Positions 1 to 5,651 of a stretch of 12,967 nucleotides of DNA are shown here, in pieces. The position numbers were made by a program, and so were the translations under genes. The stretch's first letter is position 1. Each line of letters starts with the position of its first letter. The notes under the pieces were generated by a model that worked only from the letters and a program-made list of their open reading frames with translations, was not told the origin of the DNA and did no database searches. The stretch comes from Alphaproteobacteria bacterium MarineAlpha10_Bin2. Lineage in GTDB: Bacteria > Pseudomonadota > Alphaproteobacteria > UBA828. The stretch lies in assembly GCA_002937555.1 (NCBI GenBank), contig PTKB01000047.1:1-12967 (forward strand). The letters run 5' to 3'.

Positions 1-1
1 C

Positions 2-217
2 CGCCGCGAGGCCGATGCTCATATCCGCCAGCATCCATTGCAGTCCTTGAAATTCGGCGATCGGCCGGCCAAATTGCTCGCGCTCCTGGGCGTAATCGAG
101 AGCCAGGCGATAGGCGCCCTCGGAGATGCCGAGCGCCACCGTCGCGGCGCCGACGCGCTGGCCGTTATAGGCGGTCATCACATCGGCGAATCCTTTCTTC
201 AACCCGCGCGGCGATGT
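2..217 (-). pseudogene. Acyl-CoA dehydrogenase, central fragment in inverted orientation (broken gene)
   Basis: Read on the minus strand, this stretch is open and gives the central part of an acyl-CoA dehydrogenase, with motifs such as GLKKGFADVMTAYNGQRVG, LALDYAQEREQFGRPIAEFQ and GLQWMLADMSIGLAA. These match the mid-domain to C-terminal helical domain boundary of flavin-dependent acyl-CoA dehydrogenases, which oxidise acyl-CoA to enoyl-CoA and pass electrons to ETF. The frame remains open to about 294, but upstream of about 217 it stops resembling the family, and no N-terminal domain is present to the right. Instead the plus strand there encodes the C-terminal end of the same type of protein. 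The fragment leaves the window on the left while still in coding sequence. I infer an inversion or a chimeric join, not an intact gene. Family call is firm; substrate chain length cannot be told. Confidence 0.8.
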
Positions 218-483
218 GCCCGCCGGGCGAGTTCCCCGACGTTCTCCAAGCCGCCCAGGCCAAGATATTCGCTTCCGAAATGGCGATCCGCGTCACCAAC
301 GACGCGCTGCAGATCTTCGGCGCCGCCGGTTATTCCAGGGAGCGGCCCCTGGAGCGCATGGCGCGCGACGCGCGCATGTTCACCATCGGCGGCGGCACGG
401 CGCAGATTCTCCGCACCCAGGTCGCCTCGCGCATCCTCGGCAAACGCCTGCCGCAAACCCGCGACGGCTATCTCAAGAACTAA
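214..483 (+). pseudogene. Acyl-CoA dehydrogenase, C-terminal fragment
   Basis: The plus strand encodes about 85 residues of the C-terminal helical domain of an acyl-CoA dehydrogenase: EFPDVLQAAQAKIFASE, then VTNDALQIFGAAGYSRERPL and RMARDARMFTIGGGTAQILR, ending TRDGYLKN and TAA at 481-483. The GGGTAQILR segment is the conserved FAD/CoA-contacting C-terminal motif of the family. The ATG at 214 is simply the first in frame at the break; a normal protein is about 380 residues, so 75 percent is missing. The missing neighbouring part lies just to the left in reverse orientation, and the two pieces would be contiguous domains of one protein if the left piece were flipped. The gene converges on tlyA and their ends overlap by 11 bases (473-483). 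Alternatives are a decayed gene or an assembly chimera. Confidence 0.8.
218..228. repeat. 11-base palindrome at the acyl-CoA dehydrogenase inversion junction
   Basis: The bases GCCCG, C, CGGGC form a perfect 5-base inverted repeat around a single central base, exactly where acyl-CoA dehydrogenase coding switches from minus to plus strand. Short inverted repeats are typical at fold-back junctions, whether biological inversions or amplification chimeras. In GC-rich DNA a 5-base palindrome is common by chance, so its position is the only reason to list it. Confidence 0.45.
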
Positions 484-1222
484 ACCTGCCGGCGAGTAGG
501 AATTCCCTGTTGCCTTCGGCGCCGGTGATCGGGCTCTCGCAAATGCCGAGCACATGCCAGCCGGTCTGCGCGTCCAGCCAGGCGCTGATGGTGTCGCATA
601 TTTCGCGATGGATTGCCGGATCGCGAACAATTCCGCCCTTGCCGACGCGCTCCTTACCGGCCTCGAACTGCGGCTTGATCAAGGCAACCAGGAAGGCGCC
701 CGGCACCGCCAAGGAGAGCGCCGCCGGCAGCACGGTGCGGAGGCCGATGAAACTGGCGTCGCAGACGATGGCGTCGAGGGGCTCGGGTATCTGATCCCGG
801 GTGAGATGGCGGGCGTTGGTGCGCTCTTGCACGACGACGCACGCGTCGCGGCGCAGCTTGTCGGCGAGCTGGCCATAGCCGACATCGACGGCGTAAACGC
901 GCACTGCGCCGCGCGCCAACAGCACGTCAGTGAAGCCGCCGGTGGAGGCGCCGATATCGAGCGCCGTCAGACCGCTAACGTCGAGTTGGAAATGTTCCAG
1001 CGCATGCGCGAGCTTGATGCCGCCGCGCGACACCCAAGGATGCGGTGCCTCGCGCAACCTTAGCGGCGTGTCGGGGCTGAGCTTGTGGCCGGGCTTTTCC
1101 AGCTTGCGCTCGCCGGAATAAACCTTGCCGGCCATGGCGAGCGCCGCCGCCTTGGTCTTGCTGTCGGCCAGGCCGCGCTCTACGAGCAGGCTGTCGAGCC
1201 GGATTTTTTCGCGTTTTGCCGT
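473..1222 (-). CDS. tlyA: TlyA family rRNA (cytidine-2'-O)-methyltransferase, with disrupted or non-canonical start
   Basis: TlyA adds 2'-O-methyl groups to cytidines in 16S and 23S rRNA using S-adenosylmethionine, in the cytoplasm. An N-terminal S4-like RNA-binding segment (RLDSLLVERGLADSKTKAAA, codons at 1142-1201) is followed by WVSRGGIKL, the SAM-binding motif DIGASTGGFTD (about residues 89-99), YAVDVGYGQL, CDASFIGL and LIKPQFEAGK, ending at TGA 473-475. The methyltransferase part from the in-frame ATG at 1135 is complete, but that ATG falls inside the S4 domain. Upstream of it the frame is open and family-like to a stop at 1235-1237, with no ATG, GTG or TTG. Choices are an ACG at 1222 (followed by AKREKIRLD), or the ATG at 1240, which is one base out of frame: removing one A from its AAA would give MKPRQTAKREKIRLD. 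It lies 8 bases after ispA, in the same operon. Coordinates here use the ACG. Family certain, start uncertain. Confidence 0.88.
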   Translation of the reverse strand, partial: TAKREKIRLDSLLVERGLADSKTKAAALAMAGKVYSGERKLEKPGHKLSPDTPLRLREAPHPWVSRGGIKLAHALEHFQLDVSGLTALDIGASTGGFTDVLLARGAVRVYAVDVGYGQLADKLRRDACVVVQERTNARHLTRDQIPEPLDAIVCDASFIGLRTVLPAALSLAVPGAFLVALIKPQFEAGKERVGKGGIVRDPAIHREICDTISAWLDAQTGWHVLGICESPITGAEGNREFLLAGRFSS

Positions 1223-1248
1223 TTGCCTAGGCTTTCATGTTGGGGCGG

Positions 1249-2136
1249 CTAATTCTTGCGCGCGACGATATAGCGCGCGACGTCGGAAAGTAGATCCGCC
1301 TTGCCGCCGAACGGCTCCAGAGCCGCCACCGCGTCATCCACCAATTGCGCGGCGCGGCTGCGCGCACCCTCGAGGCCGAGAAGATCGACGAAAGTCGCTT
1401 TGCCGGCGGCGGCGTCTTTCTGCACCGCCTTGCCGAGTTCGGCCTCGCTGCCCTCGACGTCGAGGAGATCGTCGGCGATTTGAAAGGCGAGGCCGATGGC
1501 CTCGGCATAACGCCCGAGCGCCGCCCGCTCCGCCCCGCCGCGCTTGGCCAGGATGGCGCCGGCGGTGCAGGAAAAATGGAACAGCGCGCCGGTTTTGCGG
1601 CGTTGCAGGCGAGTGACGTCAGCGAGGTCGAGGGTGCTGTCCTCGGCGGCCAAATCCATCATCTGGCCACCCGCCATGCCGCCACCGCCCGCCGCGGCCG
1701 CCAATTGATGGGTGAGTTCGGCGCGTACGGCGGCGTCCGGGTGGCCATCGGGTGCGGTCACCAGTTCGAACGCCAGCGTCAGCAGCGTATCGCCGGCCAG
1801 GATCGCCGTCGCATCGTCGAATTTCTTGTGGCAGGTGGGAAGGCCACGGCGCAGATCGTCATTGTCCATGGCCGGCAGATCGTCATGCACCAGCGAATAT
1901 GTGTGTATCATTTCGATTGCCGCGGCGCACGGCATCACCCAGTCCGGCGGCACGTCGAACAACGCCGCCGACTGCAGCACCAGAAACGGGCGCAGGCGCT
2001 TGCCGCCGGCCAGCGTCGAATAGCGCATGGCGTCGAACAGGCGGCCGTCGCTGTCTTGGGAGCGTGGGATATAGCCGTCGAGCGCGGCGTTGATCTCAGC
2101 TGCCACCGCACCCATCGCCTCTTTCAGGCGGCTCAA
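1249..2136 (-). CDS. ispA: Polyprenyl synthetase, farnesyl diphosphate synthase type
   Basis: The enzyme condenses isopentenyl diphosphate with dimethylallyl and geranyl diphosphate to give farnesyl diphosphate, feeding quinone, hopanoid and undecaprenyl synthesis in the cytoplasm. The 295-residue product has GGKRLRP (residues 44-50), the first aspartate-rich motif DDLPAMDNDD (85-94), GDTLLTLAFE, GGQMMDLA and the second aspartate-rich motif DDLLD (222-226). The first motif has the two-residue insertion of bacterial type II farnesyl synthases, and Tyr80 lies five residues before it; both favour a C15 product, although geranylgeranyl synthesis is not excluded. I chose TTG at 2136 because GAGGG at 2144-2148 sits 7 bases upstream and the N-terminal length then matches E. 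coli IspA. The next in-frame ATG is at 2115. It follows xseB by 10 bases and precedes tlyA. Longer upstream reading in this frame overlaps xseB and is not family-like. Confidence 0.93.
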   Translation of the reverse strand: MSRLKEAMGAVAAEINAALDGYIPRSQDSDGRLFDAMRYSTLAGGKRLRPFLVLQSAALFDVPPDWVMPCAAAIEMIHTYSLVHDDLPAMDNDDLRRGLPTCHKKFDDATAILAGDTLLTLAFELVTAPDGHPDAAVRAELTHQLAAAAGGGGMAGGQMMDLAAEDSTLDLADVTRLQRRKTGALFHFSCTAGAILAKRGGAERAALGRYAEAIGLAFQIADDLLDVEGSEAELGKAVQKDAAAGKATFVDLLGLEGARSRAAQLVDDAVAALEPFGGKADLLSDVARYIVARKN

Positions 2137-2143
2137 ACCGGCG

Positions 2144-2148
2144 CCCTC
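2144..2148 (-). promoter_or_regulatory. Ribosome binding site favouring the TTG start of ispA
   Basis: GAGGG on the minus strand ends 7 bases before the TTG at 2136-2134. The later ATG at 2115 has a purine run ending only two or three bases before it, which is too close, so the spacing favours the TTG. The site overlaps the xseB stop codon, consistent with translational coupling. Confidence 0.45.
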
Positions 2149-2404
2149 ATTCCGTCTCCAACGGCTCCGCGCTGAGAGTGCCGTCTTTTTCGATCTTATC
2201 GACGCGGAGTTGGGCGTTGCGCAGTTTGCTCTCGCAATGCTTCTTGAGGAGGACACCGCGCTCATAGGCTTCGATCGCGCCTTCGAGGCTGGTGTCGCCC
2301 GATTCGAGACGCTGCACGATGTCTTCAAGCTCACCGAGCGCTTTCTCGAAGTCGAGTTTTTCGAGGCCTTTTTCGAGTTCTGCGGTTTTGTCGCTTTTGC
2401 TCAT
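2147..2404 (-). CDS. xseB: Exodeoxyribonuclease VII small subunit
   Basis: XseB is the small helical subunit that binds along XseA in exonuclease VII, a single-strand-specific nuclease in DNA repair. The 85-residue product has the usual length and a typical sequence: an acidic, lysine-rich start, then FEKALGELEDIVQRLESGDT and SLEGAIEAYERGVLLKKHCE, and LRNAQLRVDKIEKDG near the end. It is predicted to be almost wholly alpha-helical with coiled-coil character. It starts at ATG 2404 with no convincing Shine-Dalgarno, 45 bases after the deacetylase gene, and stops 10 bases before the ispA TTG. The xseB-ispA pairing is widespread in Proteobacteria. The XseA partner is not in the window. Confidence 0.95.
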   Translation of the reverse strand: MSKSDKTAELEKGLEKLDFEKALGELEDIVQRLESGDTSLEGAIEAYERGVLLKKHCESKLRNAQLRVDKIEKDGTLSAEPLETE

Positions 2405-2449
2405 GATGCGGCCAGAATAGGGTCTGCCCCGGAGCAGTTCAAGCCGCCG

Positions 2450-3379
2450 CTAAGCCGCCATCAGGGCGCCGACATGGGCCGCCGCGCTGGACGCAAGCGC
2501 GTTCAGATCGTAACCGCCCTCTAGCGTCGAGACGACACGGCCGGAGCATTTTTCCGCCGCAATTTGGCATAGCTCGGTTGTCACCCAAGCGTAATCCGCT
2601 TCGAACAGGCACAAATTCGCCAGCGGATCGTCGTTATGGGCATCGAACCCGGCGGAGATCAAGATCAGCTGCGGGGCGAAGCTGCGGAGGGCGGGAAAGA
2701 GCTTGCTCTGCATGGCGTCGCGGAATTCTTGCGAGCCGGTATTGGGCTTAAGCGGCGCATTGAAGATGTTGCCGACACCGCGCTCATCGGCAGCGCCGGT
2801 GCCAGGATAGAGCGGCGATTGGTGGGTCGAGGCAAAAAACAGATCGCCGTCGCGCTCGAAGGCGGCCTGCGTACCGTTGCCGTGATGGACGTCGAAATCG
2901 ACGACGGCGACCCGGCCAAGGCCATGTTCGCGCCGCGCCCGCTCGGCGCCGAGGACGACATTGTTGAACAGGCAAAAGCCCATCGAACGCCCGGGCTCGG
3001 CGTGATGGCCGGGCGGGCGCACGGCGCAGAAGGCGTTGTCTGCCTCGCCCGCCATCACCGCATCCACCGCGGCACGCACGGCGCCGGCGGCGCGCAAGGC
3101 GGCCTCGCCGGAAGCCGGTGAGATCAGCGTATCGCCATCGATCGCGGCATAGCCGGATTGCGGCACATTTTCATATATGAGGTCCACCAACTCTGCCTGA
3201 TGCACCTCTTTCAAGGCGGCGATATCGCTGAGCGGCGCGCTGCGCCGGTCGAGCGCGGCGAATTCCGGCGCCTCCAGCGCGTCCAGTATCGCCTTCAGAC
3301 GGGCCGGCTGCTCGGGGTGTTGCGGCCCGGCTTCATGCTCCTGGCAAATGGGATGGCTGTAGAACGCTGTCTTCGCCAC
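2450..3379 (-). CDS. Histone deacetylase family protein (acetylpolyamine/acetoin-utilisation type)
   Basis: This is a zinc-dependent deacetylase of the HDAC/AcuC/acetylpolyamine amidohydrolase superfamily; the physiological substrate (acetylpolyamine, acetyl-lysine or other acetamide) cannot be settled from sequence. The 309-residue product shows the full active site: RPPGHHAEPG with paired His125-His126, DFDVHHGNGT with zinc ligands Asp163 and His165, SAGFDAHNDDP with the third ligand Asp246, and EGGYD with the transition-state Tyr290. I chose GTG at 3379 because AGAGG at 3385-3389 lies 5 bases upstream and the protein then begins VAKTAFYSHPICQEHEAGPQ, the family's usual start. Upstream in-frame sequence to 3541 is not family-like. 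It is first in the minus-strand operon with xseB, ispA and tlyA, divergent from the lipoprotein gene. Confidence 0.93.
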   Translation of the reverse strand: MAKTAFYSHPICQEHEAGPQHPEQPARLKAILDALEAPEFAALDRRSAPLSDIAALKEVHQAELVDLIYENVPQSGYAAIDGDTLISPASGEAALRAAGAVRAAVDAVMAGEADNAFCAVRPPGHHAEPGRSMGFCLFNNVVLGAERARREHGLGRVAVVDFDVHHGNGTQAAFERDGDLFFASTHQSPLYPGTGAADERGVGNIFNAPLKPNTGSQEFRDAMQSKLFPALRSFAPQLILISAGFDAHNDDPLANLCLFEADYAWVTTELCQIAAEKCSGRVVSTLEGGYDLNALASSAAAHVGALMAA

Positions 3380-3472
3380 GGTTACCTCTTTGTCGTCACG
3401 GCGGGAAACATAGCACGGCATAGCTGGTGCGTACCTATCGACAGCCGACAAACGGCGCGGCACACTAGCGCC
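3380..3472. promoter_or_regulatory. Divergent intergenic region
   Basis: These 93 bases separate two divergent genes and must hold the promoters of both the deacetylase-xseB-ispA-tlyA operon and the lipoprotein gene, unless either is read through from further away. The only signal I can name is the AGAGG ribosome binding site of the deacetylase (3385-3389, minus strand). I see no clear -35/-10 pair and no obvious operator palindrome. Confidence 0.35.
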
Positions 3473-4048
3473 ATGCGCGTGCTGCTTTTCCTTGCTCTGG
3501 CCCTCGGAATCGCCGCCTGCGGCGCTTCGGAGCGCATCCAAGCGCCGGGCGCCGATGTTTGGGGGAAATTCGAAACCAACGTGTATGGCGATATCGGCGA
3601 TATCGCCGCGCTCCGCGTGGCGCCGCCGGAGGGCGGGGAAGCCGACACCGATATCGAGCGCATCATCCGCACGTCACTCGAACGCCGCGGCTATACCCAT
3701 GGCGGCGATGCGCCGCTGACACTGCGCTACATGATTCACAGCACGCTCACGGACCGCGGCGACGAAGGCTTGGGAATCGCCGTCGGTGCGTCGGTCGGCA
3801 GCTCGAGCGGCGTCAACGAGATCGGCTTCGGCCTCGATTTGCCGTTCCTGAGCGGCAGCGATTCGGTGCGTCAGGTCTCGTTCCTGTTCGAGCTTGCCCT
3901 GGAAGACGCGGACGGCGCCCTGCTATGGCGCGGTCGGGCGACCGGGCGGACGCATATTTCCGGCGATTCGCGCATTGCCCGGCCGGTGGCGCCGATGCTC
4001 CTCGACCGTCTCGGCCGCGAGACCGCGCCCAGGCGCTTCGCGAAGTAA
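3473..4048 (+). CDS. Predicted outer-membrane lipoprotein, DUF4136-like
   Basis: The 191-residue product starts MRVLLFLALALGIAACGASE, a classic lipoprotein signal with lipobox IAAC and acylated Cys16; Gly17 follows, so there is no inner-membrane retention aspartate and outer-membrane sorting is expected. The mature part has a segment DIERIIRTSLERRGY followed by LTLRYMIHSTLTDRG, a glycine/serine-rich stretch (GIAVGASVGSSSG), then FLFELALEDADGALLWRG and a basic C-terminus. The pattern of a helix ending in RGY followed by beta strands resembles DUF4136-type lipoproteins, but this is a recollection and only moderate. Function is unknown. I chose ATG 3473 because it begins the signal peptide; the same frame is open back to 3158 but lies opposite the deacetylase gene. 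The protease gene starts 74 bases downstream, so both may serve the cell envelope. Confidence 0.82.
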   Translation: MRVLLFLALALGIAACGASERIQAPGADVWGKFETNVYGDIGDIAALRVAPPEGGEADTDIERIIRTSLERRGYTHGGDAPLTLRYMIHSTLTDRGDEGLGIAVGASVGSSSGVNEIGFGLDLPFLSGSDSVRQVSFLFELALEDADGALLWRGRATGRTHISGDSRIARPVAPMLLDRLGRETAPRRFAK

Positions 4049-4122
4049 CAAAATGTTTGCTATTCATCGGCTTAGATACAATTTATCGGTTCTGGGGCGG
4101 ATGCTGCGCCAAGGAGGATGAT

Positions 4123-5499
4123 ATGTCGCCGCGATCGAAACGGATATCCGTAGCGGCGCTGTTCGCCGCCGCGGCGATTCTCGTTTTCGCCGTCCAGCCT
4201 GCACGGGCCGCGATGCCGAGCGATCAGGTTCCGACGCTTGCGCCCCTGATCAAAGAGGTGTCGCCGGCGGTAGTGAATATATCCACCAGCGGCACGGTCG
4301 AGGTCGAGCGCAGCCCGTTTTTCGACGATCCCTTCTTCCGCCGTTTCTTCGGCGAACGGCCGAACGAGCCGCGCCAACGCCAAACCCGAAGCGTTGGCTC
4401 CGGCGTCATCATCAACGCCGCCAAGGGCTATGTACTCACCAACAGCCATGTCGTCGCCAAGGCGGACAAAATCATCGTCACCCTCACCGACCGGCGCCAA
4501 CTCGTTGCGACGCTCATCGGCCACGATCCGGGCACAGATGTCGCCGTTCTTAAAGTCGATCCGGACGGTTTGACGGCGCTCAAGATGGCAGATTCCGAGC
4601 ATCTCGAAGTCGGCGATTTCGTCATCGCCATCGGCAATCCGTTCGGCCTCGGCCAATCGGTGTCCTCCGGCATCGTGAGTGCCTTGGGCCGCACCGGCCT
4701 CGGCATCGAATCATACGAGAATTTCATCCAGACGGACGCGTCGATCAATCCCGGCAATTCCGGCGGCGCGCTGGTCAATTTGAGAGGCAAGCTGGTCGGC
4801 ATCAATACCGCCATTATCGCGCCGGGCGGCGGCAATATCGGCATCGGCTTCGCCATCCCGATTAATATGGCGCGCCAGATCATGGATCAGCTCCTCGAGT
4901 ATGGCGAAATTCAGCGCGGCCGCATCGGCGTGCAGATCCAGGATCTCACACCGGAACTGGCCAAGGAATTCGGTGTCGACCATGACGGCGGCGCCTTGAT
5001 CGCCCAGGTGATGGCGGAATCGCCGGCCGCCGAAGCCGGCCTTGGCTCCGGCGACGTGATTATTTCCGTCAACCGCAAGTCGGTGCACAGCGGCTCCGAT
5101 TTGCGCAATTTCATCGGCCTCTTGAGGGTCGGCGCGCGGGTCGATCTGGTGGTGGTGCGCGACGGTGAGGAAATCTCGATCCATCTCAAAGTCGGCGCCA
5201 TTCAGGAAGCGCGCACCGAGGCGGGCAGCGACGTGCCCAAACTGAAAGGCGCCGCCTTCGGCGCGATTCCGCAATCCTCGCCGTTTTACGGCCGGGTGAA
5301 GGGCGTCTACGTGGTTGGCGTGGTGCCGGATTCGCCGGCCTGGGAATCGGGCCTTCGGGAGGAGGACGTGATCACCTCGGTGAACCGCAGGCCGGTCACC
5401 GATCCGGGCGAGTTGATGGCGGTCGCGGCGCAAGGCGGCAGCTCGCTGCTGCTCAATATCATCCGCGGCGACGGCTCGCTTTTCATTCTTATCCGCTGA
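4123..5499 (+). CDS. degP: Do family periplasmic serine endopeptidase (DegP/DegQ/HtrA)
   Basis: HtrA-type proteases degrade or hold misfolded envelope proteins in the periplasm. The 458-residue product has a Sec signal peptide (residues 1 to about 29, AxA site at PARA), then a trypsin-like domain with His109 (NSHV), Asp139 (GTDVAVLKV) and Ser213 (INPGNSGGAL). Two PDZ domains follow: one opening RIGVQIQDLTPELAKEFG and a shorter C-terminal one around VYVVGVVPDSPAWESGL, ending in NIIRGDGSLFILIR. Length and two PDZ domains fit DegP/DegQ more than single-PDZ DegS; symbol choice between degP and degQ is arbitrary. ATG 4123 is supported by a strong AAGGAGG at 4111-4117, 5 bases away. The 74-base gap upstream is locally AT-rich (4050-4090) and may hold a promoter, but I cannot assign a sigma class. 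The reading frame stays open upstream to 3559 but that part is a shadow of the lipoprotein gene. Confidence 0.95.
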   Translation: MSPRSKRISVAALFAAAAILVFAVQPARAAMPSDQVPTLAPLIKEVSPAVVNISTSGTVEVERSPFFDDPFFRRFFGERPNEPRQRQTRSVGSGVIINAAKGYVLTNSHVVAKADKIIVTLTDRRQLVATLIGHDPGTDVAVLKVDPDGLTALKMADSEHLEVGDFVIAIGNPFGLGQSVSSGIVSALGRTGLGIESYENFIQTDASINPGNSGGALVNLRGKLVGINTAIIAPGGGNIGIGFAIPINMARQIMDQLLEYGEIQRGRIGVQIQDLTPELAKEFGVDHDGGALIAQVMAESPAAEAGLGSGDVIISVNRKSVHSGSDLRNFIGLLRVGARVDLVVVRDGEEISIHLKVGAIQEARTEAGSDVPKLKGAAFGAIPQSSPFYGRVKGVYVVGVVPDSPAWESGLREEDVITSVNRRPVTDPGELMAVAAQGGSSLLLNIIRGDGSLFILIR

Positions 5500-5562
5500 G
5501 CCCGGAGCGCCGCAAATCAGTTGCCCCGGGCGCGGCCCACCGATAACATCGCGCCTCTAATT

Positions 5563-5580
5563 GCGCGGAAAAAACCGCGC
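5563..5580 (+). terminator. Hairpin between degP and hyuA, possible terminator or leader structure
   Basis: GCGCGG (5563-5568) and CCGCGC (5575-5580) form a perfect 6-base GC stem around a loop of six A residues. The bases after it (GCAACTTTCAA) contain only a weak T run, so it is a poor intrinsic terminator. It lies 63 bases after the protease stop and 71 bases before the hyuA start, in the 152-base gap, and could end degP transcription or shape the hyu operon leader. Confidence 0.35.
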
Positions 5581-5651
5581 GCAACTTTCAATATGAGCAA
5601 GGGTTGGCGCGCCGCTTGGCGGGCCGGGCCGGAACGCCGGGGAGAGAGAGC

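Noticed and set aside
216..1135. Plus-strand frames across the tlyA region, including 216-794 and 554-1063
   Set aside because: They are opposite a conserved methyltransferase gene and show no family resemblance.
3158..3472. N-terminal extension of the lipoprotein frame
   Set aside because: The extension lies opposite the conserved deacetylase gene. The in-frame ATG at 3473 begins a textbook lipoprotein signal peptide, which would be internal and meaningless otherwise.
3559..4122. Upstream extension of the protease frame
   Set aside because: It overlaps the lipoprotein gene in another frame, is arginine-rich shadow sequence, and the ATG at 4123 has a strong ribosome binding site and starts a signal peptide.
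4049..4122. Specific promoter or heat/envelope-stress sigma site ahead of the protease
   Set aside because: The gap is locally AT-rich, with TTGCTA and TACAAT-like hexamers, but their spacing is too short for a housekeeping promoter, and I see no clear match to an extracytoplasmic-stress consensus.
5604..5651. ATG at 5604 as the hyuA start
   Set aside because: It would add 16 residues not typical of the family and has no ribosome binding site, whereas GTG at 5652 has GGAGAG at correct spacing.
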